A model generated the notes under the pieces. It was not told the origin of the DNA. It was given only the letters and a program-made list of their open reading frames with translations, and searched no databases. From Notospermus geniculatus (Eukaryota; Nemertea; Pilidiophora; Heteronemertea; Lineidae), in NCBI GenBank assembly GCA_002633025.1, contig NMRB01000117.1, positions 405,113 to 469,112 on the forward strand: DNA of 64,000 bases. Reading direction: 5' to 3'. This document shows, piece after piece, positions 1 to 12,003 of this stretch (within the stretch, counting starts at the first letter, position 1; every line of letters starts with the position of its first letter). A program made the position numbers and the translations under genes.

Positions 1-993
1 ACATGTACCAAAGTTACGTATTTCACCAATGTGATCATACATGGGCGTACAAGAGGGAACTGATCGTAGCATCGCGGTGTACCATAAAACGCGTTTGGGA
101 TACAGTATGTACACTCGAATACTTTAAAATTCAAATAATTACGTACAAATTTCCAAGTGACTGAGACCTGTACACGTTGGTGAAAACGAAGCAATGGCGA
201 CCCATTACCCTCAATAGCCCCGCCCCTCATCATCATATTCTTGCTTTCTCTCATTCGCCCTCAACTTAATTCAAATGTTGATACCAAGTCGGAGAGCCAC
301 CATAACGAGGCTGGCGTATTGAAAGCGNATTACAATTTTCTATAGAGCACCACGATGTCATGAGAACAATTACAATTTTCTATATAGAGTACCATGATGT
401 TGTGAGAACAATTACAATTTTCTATAGAGTACCACAATGTCACGAAAAAAAATTTTCTACAGAGTCCAAATCCTCTGAAAGATATTTCTTTAGGTTTTTT
501 ATGACTTCTGAAGAAAGTTGTTTGAAACTTCCCACGAACGCAAAGGAACAGGAGATTCCCATCCACTGATAAAAAATTTTAAGTAAAATTCGTCAGAAAT
601 ACAGAAGTAAATGGATGGTACCTTTACAAAGAGGAAATTTTCCCGCGAGGACCTCCTTTATTTCTAACATGTACCAAAGTTACGTATTTCACCAATGTGA
701 TCATACATGGGCGTACAAGAGGGAACTGATCGTAGCATCGCGGTGTACCATAAAACGCGTTTGGGATACAGTATGTACACTCGAATACTTTAAAATTCAA
801 ATAATTACGTACAAATTTCCAAGTGACTGAGACCTGTACACGTTGGTGAAAACGAAGCAATGGCGACCCATTACCCTCAATAGCCCCGCCCCTCATCATC
901 ATATTCTTGCTTTCTCTCATTCGCCCTCAACTTAATTCAAATGTTGATACCAAGTCGGAGAGCCACCATAACGAGGCTGGCGTATTGAAAGCG
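1..993. repeat. Exact 327-bp direct repeat (1-327 and 667-993) beside a single N
   Basis: Bases 1-327 recur, as far as I can compare by eye without change, at 667-993, an offset of 666 bases. The first copy ends exactly at the single N at 328. A lone N where the duplicated sequence stops is what two unmerged overlapping contigs or haplotypes look like, so this may be an assembly join and not a biological tandem duplication. No gene is visible in either copy. Confidence 0.85.
329..449. repeat. Short minisatellite, about three units of 40 bases
   Basis: Three imperfect head-to-tail units begin with attacaattttctata, continue through a ga(g/c)(t/c)accacgatgt-like block and end near gagaaca. They lie immediately after the single N at 328. 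The ORFs that cross this stretch on both strands are repeats of the unit and should not be read as proteins. Confidence 0.7.
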
Positions 994-3900
994 CCAATTA
1001 TAGCCAGACTGACCCAAAATTGTCTTTAGTACTTTCATTGTTGTATTGCGGACTTTTAGCCAGTGGAGGCAGACATGGAACTTAGAATTGTGTGGAAATC
1101 CAAATTGGATAATATCTCATGGTCAGGGTTTGTACCAGCTTTGCATGATGTGATATTTACGCATGCGCAGTAAGTGTCCACTTACAGCAATAGAAATTCA
1201 AATAGAGTTGTGAAATACCATCGTTGCATGTTGCTGGAAGTAAGTTCTGGCACATGCAATTTTGACGGATTGTAGGTCCAGGTTCTGAACCCCACCTTCG
1301 CCTGGTGCACCCAGCTTCAAAATCAGGATTCCGACGGAGATGAAATGAATAGGATTGTTTGGCAATAGGCCCTATCATTGCCAATTTCACGGAGATAAAT
1401 CTTTGAACGTTACCAGATGTGGTAAAATGGTGTATTTTGGTTTAAGCAATATCATGGCATCTCAGTAGACAAAGAACTATCTTATACGTCATCGTTATTT
1501 CAAGCCGACGAGACGAAATCGGACGTCGGAGCTGATGCTTCTGCGGGATGACTTCATACAGTCTATTTTCATTTTTATTCGCAGAAGCAGTAAAAAGGAA
1601 ACATGCCGAACATTCAACCATGGGAACGGACATCTCAAGTTTGCATGGCCGTGCTGAACGCTTTGGCCCAAACTTTCGGGATCATACGAGCGTGTGACTG
1701 GATAGCCCACTTTGGGCCGATACTTCGTCTGGTGAGTCAACCATAGTTTGTTCTCGTATGTTCTACACAGACTGTCCGTCTCAAGAGGGTGGTAAGTATA
1801 CTTGTTTCCTAGCAGAGGAACTGCGGGTAACTTTTGAAGCCTTTGTCAGAAAATGGAAAAATGTAACGACTTTGCATTCTAATATACTACATGTATTCGT
1901 ACAGCGCAACCCTGTATTCGTACTACGTTCCATGAAAAAAAATCGCCCAAAAGGACTGGCATGGTTCAAATGACGCCATGATGCGTAGTTCGATCAGATA
2001 TGAAACTACGTAGTTCGTCATGATCACATATGGTTGAACTGTCAACCAGGGGCCTGTTTCATAAAGTGACTTGAAGCTAATGATACCTTTAACCAAATGG
2101 AAAATGCATTGAGTTAATGGTACCATTTAGCTTAAAGTCACTTTATGAAACAGATTTACAAAAATTTTCGTATATGCATGCAGTCCCACAAGACTCACCC
2201 TAGGCCCTATACTGGTGTCAAAATTCATCGAAAGTTTTCAGATTACCGCGCTACGCCAAATGACCTGTAAGTATCAGAGAAAGCATCATTTAGATATTTT
2301 TTGGAGAAAGCTACGCCATTTTCAAAAACACTTTTGCCGTAAAGTAATTTGGGAGAATGCTCTTACCAGAGGAAATTGTCTGCTCATTAGCTATTGCCCA
2401 AAGTACGCTGTCGTTCACGAAGAACGTATAGTACATGAAAAATAAAAATTACGAAATCCAGGCTGCGACGTACAATTTATACCGCCTATAGCCTTTTCAA
2501 GACACAATGAGATTAGTGTGGATAGGGGGTATGTTACAGACAAATTTTCCGAACTCATATCTTCAGAGTCCTCTGATAGAAATGGAAAAGATTACCATAT
2601 CGCTCTAATTCAAATTGCGTCACTCAATACACATTTGAAGCCTTTTTTGTTAGGAACCAAGGGAATGGCTGAAGTTCATGACCGTCGCTGTGCGGGTTCG
2701 ACGAAGTCCCCCTACATTTAAACTTAGTCCATGACAATTCTTGGGAGTATTTTTGAAAATGCAGTTGCGTACTGACCGTGGGGTCAAAATGCAATGCATT
2801 TTCGAACGCTTTTTTCACTATACTGGATGTTCTCGTGTCTAACCTCTGCCAATGTCGCTACTTAATAAAATGAACGATACTTCGTAAAGTCGATTAATCC
2901 AAAAACTGAATTGAACATTTTTTGGTCGAATATGATATTTTCTAACGAAAAAAAATATCATTTTTGATTTTAGATTACACAAGTGTGCAAAATCAGTCGT
3001 TGAGGAAAGGCGGATCCAGTAGGCCTATAGTATACGAAATATCACATGCGTTGCAAAACCCATTGCACTCTAGTCCGGTGCAATAGATTACAGATTCGAA
3101 AGCAACCCAAACTGTCCGGGGATTGCTTTTCTCAGAGTGATATATTACTTGCAAATCGGTAACAATTTTGTGGAAAAAAATCAAATCAGTGTTAAAAAAG
3201 GTGTACCAATCAAGCTGCAACATACCATTGTCGACATCATTGTACAAGTTCATGCTAAACCTGAACAAATCTGTACCCTGCAACACATTATCGTATACCG
3301 ACTGACAAAATTGTGATTGAGTGTAATTAGACACGTCAATTACGGCAAGTTTTACTTATAAGGTAGACACGAAATAGACCTAATTTTGATATTGGCCTTA
3401 ACTATTTCTAACTACCAGATTCCAGTTCTTGCTTATGTAGGTATATACAGCATGCGTAATGAGTGGTCCATAGGCCTACCGAAGTAAAAATCCGCAGTTT
3501 TACAAGAATATACATGTAGTATTGGAGGGTGATTATCGTTGTTAATATTGAGGTTACTCCTTCGTTTCTAGGACACCGACCACCAGGATCCAACGTCCGA
3601 AATTAAGATTGCTTCCACCAAATCCACGTTTCTTTGCTCTACATTAATCAAATTTTATAGGCCTATAAGTACGTGTATATAAGTATCAAAAGCCATCAAA
3701 TATATCAAGATATCTTCACCTACACCTTACAAAAAAGCGGGCCTCCATGTGGTATATTTCCGAATTTACAATCAAAATTGTCCAGAAGACGAATTCTTGT
3801 CGGAATACAACAAGTTCGTGGCACCTTAATAGTACACCACATTTTGGTAGGACTGGTTTCAAAGCCCTAACGATTTGGAAGAGCAGATTCAGGAGACTCA

Positions 3901-6900
3901 ACTAGTGGTCTTCTTGACTGTTTGAGTCACCTCGTTCAAATATCAATACAGTTTGAACTAAGATTTGAAACAAAATGGTACACGGTTGATGGCGGGCAAG
4001 CTTGAAATTCCTACACAACACAGGCTAGGCCTGTAGACCAAGAGTATACGGCCTACACCCTGAGAGACAAAGAATAATACTACAAGCAGGCATTTGGTTG
4101 CCATGAAGACCTCATGTAGCCGATATTGTTCAAGCACAATCAATGATGACACTTTTTGTAAGGTGTGTATTAGTGTCGTCGCCATGCCTTAGGCCTTATC
4201 GTTGTCCTTGGACAAGGCTCAAATGTATTGCCTCTGGCATGTTTATACAATGTGAAATTGTATATACATGTAGTATTTTAATCCCTGAGAATCAGTGACG
4301 AAGAGAAAGGACTTACGAAATACCATTGGCGTGTGTTTAAAAAACTGAAATAAACTTTGGCCGCTGCAACGCTACCATGTATAAAAGCCTACATCGACAC
4401 ACCTGCCCAAGTCCTTGGCGGACGCATATACTAGTTTCTCAGAATTAAATGAAAAGAGCAGAGGAAGCTGATGACATCATGTACGGGACGCCAAGGTTTG
4501 ACTTCGCAACTCTACAGAGAACGTGATGTGCGAGGTAGGGGCCGCGGGGTTCCCACCTGGCCAGCCAAAGAAAAGAGGCAGTGACATTTTCATCATTCAG
4601 ATTTATAGTAGGGTTGCTTGGACAGACGAGTTTCGTCTGTGAGAACTTCCTCCATCTGGATGTACCCAGGAAATGATGTTGTCAGAAGAAACCTTGTTCA
4701 TTTCACCGATTTCAAGGGTTTTCTTTCAAGTATTTGTCAAGGCGTCAGTTCATCTGGTGCACAGCTGCTCTGAAACTAACGACGCCGATCGCGATACACC
4801 ATGAATACTTAGTACATGTTACCATCTCAAGACTGAGACAAGTTCCAACTCCCAAAAGAACGAGAGAAAAACCGCTAAGTATAACTCTGCCTGTAAAACA
4901 ATCCATCACTTTGAAATAGTAGGCGAGTAATGGTGGAAATCAAGAGTTTGACATTCCTCAATTATGGATTTATATGGGTTACTGGCTATTAACATGATTA
5001 TTATCATTAACCAGTACAATTTTGTCGTGGTCAAGAAGAGACGATTGCTCGGATAAAGACCCAATCCATGATACAGAGATTGAGTGTACAGTTGTTGGCC
5101 TGTACCATGCAGTTCTCACGTACGTATACACATACATGTATATGTGCATGTACATAACGTACGATACTTTGGGTACCCTCTGGACGAACTTGCATGAGGG
5201 ACAATGGCCTTTCAAGGAAGGGCAATACAGTTTTGTGGATGGAAATCTGCCGCAGGTAGCCTACACCTTAAATGATGTGATATAATTGCCATGCAATGTG
5301 CATTCATTTGTAAAAGCGAAGCACGGGATTGCAAATCTTATAACTTGCCCTTTTACATCAAACCAAATATACATGAAATAGAATCTACATCAACGGCCTG
5401 CATCAGTCTGCAAAAAGAAAATCTCTCGAAGAACTCCGTCGTGACTGGGTTCTTCTTTTCTCACTTCATGCCGAGCCAGACTTCGTCCAAACCCCAAAGC
5501 CATCTCGGCCATATCAGCGCTCAACAAGCTTGGGAGTTTGAATTTCATTTATTCTGGACACATCAGTACATAGCGGATAATACTGGAATATTTATGTAGC
5601 AGATAAGTAAACTGTTTGAGACTATATTTGACCTGGAACTGGGCGTTGCCTATGGCAAAGTGTGGTTCCTTGGATACCGCTGTTAAGGAACCGACTGCAT
5701 GTAGCTTTGAAACCAGCTTTGGCCGTGTTGATTTTGCCAATGGCAAATATGCAATCTTCTCAAATGTTTTTCGAGTTGATGACCGAATAGTCGGGTGTTG
5801 CCATTTGGAAATGCGAAAAAATATTGCATGCGGCATACCAGTAAACGTTCCGAGACGTGATTTGGTGGTATCTCCAGATATGGTTCATATTACTCAAACC
5901 CATTCTATGATCTCACCTACCATCGGGCTGTTTGTCACACGACATCCTTCATTCATGTCAGTGTAACGACATTCAGAGTCCGGAAACCAGCGACTCAGTT
6001 GGCAGTTCCGGCGTTCAGGTGTATCTGACAGGACGACAAAATGTGTCTTCCACTTCTGTCGGAATCCGCGATTAGAGTACGGGCCAATCTATTTTGTAGG
6101 CCCTATGGTGATGGGGGATCGGTAGCAAAAACACAGCCCCACTAAACGAGTTGCCAGTCACATATACCTGATCTTGTCGACAGCTTCCCAGAACTGTCGT
6201 GACCGCGGTTTGTTTTGCTGTAATCCAGCGTGTTCTCCAGTGGGCGATCCCCAGCCCGGGGCTGAGAATCGCACAATAAGTCTGTCTTTCGTTAAACAAA
6301 CACGTTTATCTCACTTTCCTTAGGCAGGTTAGACAATGCCGAAAGAAGGGCCGATTCGTATTTGACAAACGAAAGACTGATCCAATCTCACGCTTTAGAA
6401 GCACCTGTCGTAAGGGTGTTGCCAGCGACAGGATCCCTTCCGTCTTTGAAATATTAAAGGCCTGCGGTCACTTTTGCCCTTCGATACCCTCCTGTGGGTA
6501 GCAGCGATCGGAACCCTTGTCAGGGCAAGGTGGATCCCTGCACTCTAGTCTTTGAAGAAAAAACCAAAAGGACATAGACTCTGAAAGATGTACAGCTAAC
6601 TGTCCACTGCCTTCATTTTTACTCTTAGGGGTTTTCGGGTTATTTTCACGAAAAGAGGGTCGATGAGCCCTTGTGCCCATTGAAGTCACCGTAAATTCAC
6701 CAACGATTACCAATCAAATGTTGGTAGGCCCCTAATAAGGTTATTCGTGTGCCTTAATGACTGGGTGGGACGCAAGGAAACCCTCTAAGAATTTGAAATT
6801 AAAATGAGCACCGAATAGGTAAAGCTCTTATGCAGATGGATAACCGAACCATTATCTGCCAACGTGGCGTCCGCGTGATTCCATGACGGGACAACCTGTT

Positions 6901-7943
6901 GAATCTCACACACCATCTGATCATGGAGAGCATCATTTCATGTAGGACTATTCGGAGAGCAAGCAGTTTTCTTTGTCATGGAATTACCCTCGAAAAATTC
7001 CTGCTAGTCCATTAGTAATAATGATACCATTCAGAGCGTTTTCTTTGTTCATTTTAGAAGTTACGGTTGTAGCATTTGCCGTCTTATCTTAACACAGACC
7101 ACACCACTTCGCAAGAGCAGGATTTTTCGAAGGCGGTCTCCGTGAGTCGTATTTCATATTTTTTCCTTCACACTTCCACTTTATTCACAAATAATGCGTT
7201 AATTCTTGATTTCAGGACTTGAAAAAAAAGCAATTTCTACATCGATGTTGCATTTTGGAACTCAACCAGGAAAAGACTGTCAGACCTTTGAGGCAGTTTT
7301 TGCACAGGAGTATAGGTGTTGCTAATGAAAATTCTTTCATTACAGGTTTTTCGTAACCATTCTTGATGTCAGCGGACAGAATCCAAAAATATACGCCACA
7401 ATGAAAAGGAAGATGCTTGTTGCCAATGCCTTGTCAATGCGTCAGTGATAGGCCTATCAGCCAGTTTCTATATTTCACACGGAAAAGAAGTCATGCACTC
7501 AATATCAGTTGATATGCAATGCATGCAGATTATAGGGTTGTTGCCAGAAGCATAGGCTTAGTTTGTCTTCAGCATCCAAACCCGCGTTAGGCCCATTTAT
7601 TCAGATAGCAACGAACTGAACTTGTGTTTGGTGTTCAAAATGATTTCCGGCAGCTAAAACTGGATTGTAGAGTGTTTTGTGCAGGATTCCAGACCAAAAG
7701 TAGAACGTAGGCATTTTCTGTGGAGCAGATTGGCGGATAGGCAGTTAGATTTGATTGGATCATTTTCAACAGGTGAAGGGTATGATCCCAAGTAGGTGTG
7801 TTACTGTGCGAGGAATACTGGGGCGTCCGATCTAGAAACGCTGTTACCATTTTTGATGAAGTATGTAACATGGTAGACCTACACAGGAGCATCCGCCGTA
7901 TGTTTTGACAGGATAAAAGCTAGGCCTAGTATACAACTTCATA
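994..7943. other. No recognisable gene
   Basis: All open frames here are shorter than about 120 codons. I found no conserved protein motif and no chain of in-phase splice sites. A 100-base palindrome is listed separately (2054-2153). Around 5120-5165 there is a TA/TG-rich tacatgta run. Near 1275 a sequence resembling a tRNA box B (ggttctgaacccc) may mark an old tRNA-derived SINE, but no full element can be delimited. Confidence 0.6.
2054..2153. mobile_element. Palindromic MITE-like element, about 100 bases
   Basis: The ends are inverted repeats: ctgtttcataaagtgactt on the left and the reverse complement on the right, with further pairing (agctaa...ttagct) towards the centre. The size and the opening word resemble the element at 18246-18381 (cagtttcacaaagaatct), which suggests related families of short non-autonomous DNA transposons. 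No coding sequence is present. Confidence 0.7.
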
Positions 7944-8417
7944 ATGGCAGCAATGTTCGGAGAAATGAAAGACAGATACGGATCGGCAGTGGAAAGAAGG
8001 AAGGGCGGAAGGAAGCCCGGAAATAGCTCAAGACAAAGAAACAGCCACAATGCAGAGGATGCAGTGCTAAAAAGACGTACTGAGCAACATCAGTGCTTCA
8101 GGAAGTGTGTTAGACATGGTGGTGGAGAATGCCCAGGTCTTGATTCTTCGAACAGTGGATATCATCGATTGGTGACCGCCAACTGCCTTCACAGCAGCGT
8201 GCTAACAGGAATACATGTCTACAAGAAAGAGGACTGGACAAGAAACGTTAGTCAACTACCAATTTGGTTCCGTAACCATACCCGCTCACGTACCGACCGG
8301 GGAACTTACGAAGCATGTAGGAACTCATCCGTCCGAAATCGAGTGGCCCAAGAACAGCAATGGATTACTACAACGATTTCGTGCCATTCCCTTCATCGAG
8401 ACATGAACTCAGATTAG
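7944..8417 (+). CDS. Weak candidate ORF, 157 codons, no recognised domain
   Basis: An open frame with an ATG in fair context runs 157 codons. Its N-terminal part is basic and rich in Arg, Lys, Ser and Asn, and a Cys/His-containing middle follows. A second frame (8215-8406, 63 codons) overlaps its 3' half and reads at least as protein-like, so a frameshift or a different exon structure is possible. I see no signal peptide, membrane segment or family motif. There is no neighbouring gene to give context. It could equally be a chance ORF in unannotated sequence. Confidence 0.15.
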   Translation: MAAMFGEMKDRYGSAVERRKGGRKPGNSSRQRNSHNAEDAVLKRRTEQHQCFRKCVRHGGGECPGLDSSNSGYHRLVTANCLHSSVLTGIHVYKKEDWTRNVSQLPIWFRNHTRSRTDRGTYEACRNSSVRNRVAQEQQWITTTISCHSLHRDMNSD

Positions 8418-11400
8418 GCAAGATGTTGGCATAGCTGAGTCGTAGTTTTGAAAACCTCAGCTGTACCCCATATTGCCACCTTTGGGTTTATAAATTCAAC
8501 ATGTAGCTGACTCGTGTCCCGAACAGCATCTCTGAAATACTCAAGAAGACGAGAAGGATACGAGGTGGTGACGACGGTTTTTCAGTTCAACACTGGAGCT
8601 GGATTTTATGAATTCCTCGCCCTGAGAACAAAGCATTGGTTCATATCTGCGGGATTGGTAACCCATTGTAACAATTTCCCACGTACCGTACATCGGGTAG
8701 GCCCGTTATTACTAGTTTCCAATAAAGTGATCATCAAATCAATAGACATCGACCTTCTCATTATAGGTTCAATTTACGAAGAGATCTAAGAGACGGGAAT
8801 TTATCTATATGCATGTAGGCCTAGCAAAAGGGTGCACTGAATTCTGCATGGCAACGAGTACAATTCTAGTGTAGGGCCATTTCCAGCAGAAAACTTCTTC
8901 GAAAAGAGGTGGTGTTTGCCAGATGGCGAGGAGAGAACTAGGCATCGTTGTAGGCGTAGAGTCAATTAGGCCTATATTAACAAGGTACTTAGGATGAACA
9001 TGATTGGGTCACATGAATAGTATGTACCAGATTGCCAAATTAGACCTGATCCAACATCGGCCAAGCGGGAGGAGGTGCTAACTCCGTCAGCCTTGGATGT
9101 GTGGTCACAGAAGGATTAAGAGCAAACTCGCCAGCAAGAACTGATGGAAATAGGGTTGGCCTTCTTATTTGAGCCAATTCCCTCAAAAAATAAGACCAGT
9201 CCAAAAGTAATGAATGCAACCGTGCCATTGCTTTGGTGCACGACCAGTCAAATCGGTCAGAAGAGGAAACGTCGCAAAGTCCCAAAGCATGTACCACTCT
9301 TTCAACATCGCCCCATTGTAAATTCATTGCTTGTGGAACCATTATCGAACATGCTGGACGGCTGCGTGTTGAGTTCTTGTGGTCCCAGTCCGCTTGGCAA
9401 TGGTAGACTCAGTCGATGGGAGAATCATTAGGATTTATTTGCCGAGGCGGTTGGCGGACCGTGTTATCGCTTAGCGACAGGAGAAAGGGAATATGGCCGC
9501 TCCTAGAGGAGCAAACATTTTATGTTTTCCAAATTTACACAGGGTTAAATGTTCCTATGAGCCGCGCCTGTTCAGGGCCAGGCTCCAACACCACTTCATT
9601 ATGATAATCCCCAATGAATAAAACCACTTTCTTTGAATAAAAAACTTGTACTAGCCATTCAGAATTGAGCTCGGGTGAAAAATTGAGGAAAATAAGTCTT
9701 CGACTGATGTTCCCTGAAGGTGCATGCAGTCATTTCTTTTAGAAATAGCACATTGGTACAAATGAAGTCGTAAAGATAACGTAGTAATGGCTGCAGTGTA
9801 TACGTCACACCCAGGTGGTGACTGGTGGGAATGATATGCCAGCTTTGGTAGACTCCAAACACAGCCATAGGAGACGCTACTACCCCAATATGTCCACAGC
9901 AGCCTATAGTACCGGTACGAGTAAGAGCTAAAGCATGAATCAGTGATGGGCGACATCAATTTCCTTTCATTGGCCTTTCACGTACTACCAAGTGGTTGTT
10001 CAAGAGACCTGGTAAATTGCAAATCTACGTGATATTTTCAACATTACATGCACCCCGATAGTGTCCTACAACCAAATGTCGCTAGCATTCAAACTCCTTG
10101 TTTGTGGCCCGTTCTGCCCTTAAAACATACTAGCCTATATGTAGTAATTGATTTGAGTATATGGGCAAAAAATATAAGGCGAGCCACAGATGAATTTTTG
10201 GTATCAGGTGGTTATACCAGGAATTTATTTCAGCAGCTTATACTGAACTGTTCATTTACATCTAAATTACACAAATACTGTACCGGTGTATCGATCATTT
10301 TTACATAGCACATAAATCTTGCTAAAGGGAAACCCCCCTACATTAGTAGGGCCTAGTACACTGGAGTGAAATTTTGAAAATAAAAGAATACAAGTATACA
10401 TGCATAGCTGTCTGTAGCAGTGGACGTCTCTCGTGACTTGGCAAAAAGAAATCCCCTATATCGCATAAGAGGACAAAACTCATGGGCAAATGTTAATTCG
10501 GCACTTGATATCTGCTACGTGATTACCAACTTGAAATTCTCGCCCTGGTAACAGCAGTGAATAGGCCTACAGGTGTAAACTCATGAACAGACAGAGCCAT
10601 AAATTTTCTTTAATATCCTGATATTCTTTCTGATTCTAGTTATCACGGCTATTGATATGTGATTTGTCACACACAGTCAACTACCTAATTCACAAAACTT
10701 ATTTTCTAATTAGACAAACACAATTGCTACGAAATCAAACCTATTTTGAATCTAGATCTCCCATCACCAGCAGACTACATTTTTTTGCCGAAGTCAATCA
10801 AGGTTGGGAGAGTTTCTACATGTATTATTTGGCGCATTGGATTTCATCATGTGTTTGGAATTATCGATGAAAAAAATGTATATGAAAAATAATATTACAA
10901 TATAAAATCGAGATCATAATAAAATCGTTGGGAAACATTCAGAAGTATATTCTGTACCCAGCTTTCATGTATTTTTGTGCAAACTTGAAAGGAATGCAAC
11001 TTTTTCTTGTGACTGACACAACAAACTTCTGCATTTCTACCTGTCAGTGTAATACTAGTAAATTATTTCACTCTATTAGACCTAAGTTCATCTACATCTA
11101 AAACTCTTAAGACTTAATCAGCTTCGCCCTTGTCCAAAGATAACAGAAATTAGGTGATGTTCAATCTAAACTGTATTAATGCGATTTGATAAAGCAATCA
11201 CAATGATAAGATGCAAACTGCAAACTTTGACAGTTTCAGCTGTAATTCAACTTCAATTATAACTGGGATGCTGTAACGATTATATAATACTGAAATTGAT
11301 TCTAAGTTAAGTCGACACTGCATACAAAGCACAGATAAATGATATGTACAAAATAAAAAGAAACGTCTTAAGCTGTGGAATCGTAGGGGGAGATTCAATG

Positions 11401-11995
11401 TCCAACTAAAAGCCAAAAAAGAACAACCACCCTCACAGCACATGTCAATGTTGATTATGCATGTTGTGCGTTGATTATGCTGCATTGCATATCAATAATA
11501 AAATTTTCCGTTTATTTTATTGATTAAAACCCCTGAATATTACAAAATGTTCACTGGTACCTAACATCATGAACATCAAAGTATGCATACTTTTTCAGTG
11601 CATAAATTTAAGATGTACGATGTACATTCAGAGTATATCTATACAGAGGGTAAACCTGAGTGTTCCTCATATATGGTAAAGTCAAATCAGTGCACTCGAT
11701 TAGAGGTGCAAAAAGACATAAAATATAGTCATCATTCGTACCAACAATAAATGAAGCAGGAGAAAACACACTATTTGAAATACTGTGAATGGTAATTAGC
11801 ACTTGGGGACTGTTCAAAGGGTAAAAATTCAGAAGAGGAAAAGCAGTAAGAAGTTTGGGTGAAATTGGCCATCCAAGAAGAACCCCCGATATCTTATCTT
11901 TCTTAGAACATCTTGGTGAATATAATGACAATTTCAAATTAAGGTTTGGTAATATATGTAGATATTCTTTTTAGATCAGCCAACTTCACCCCTTT
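8418..11995. other. No recognisable gene; may hold the 3' UTR of ERMP1 at its right end
   Basis: Only short open frames are present. At the right end the minus strand has AATAAA hexamers that could serve the ERMP1-like gene: one (11996-12001) lies two bases past the stop codon and another lies at 11511-11516, about 490 bases downstream. Nothing else could be assigned. Confidence 0.5.
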
Positions 11996-12003
11996 TTTAT
12001 TGT

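Noticed and set aside
5616-5966. 116-codon plus-strand ORF as a gene
   Set aside because: No recognised motif; a minus-strand frame of similar quality overlaps it, as expected by chance.
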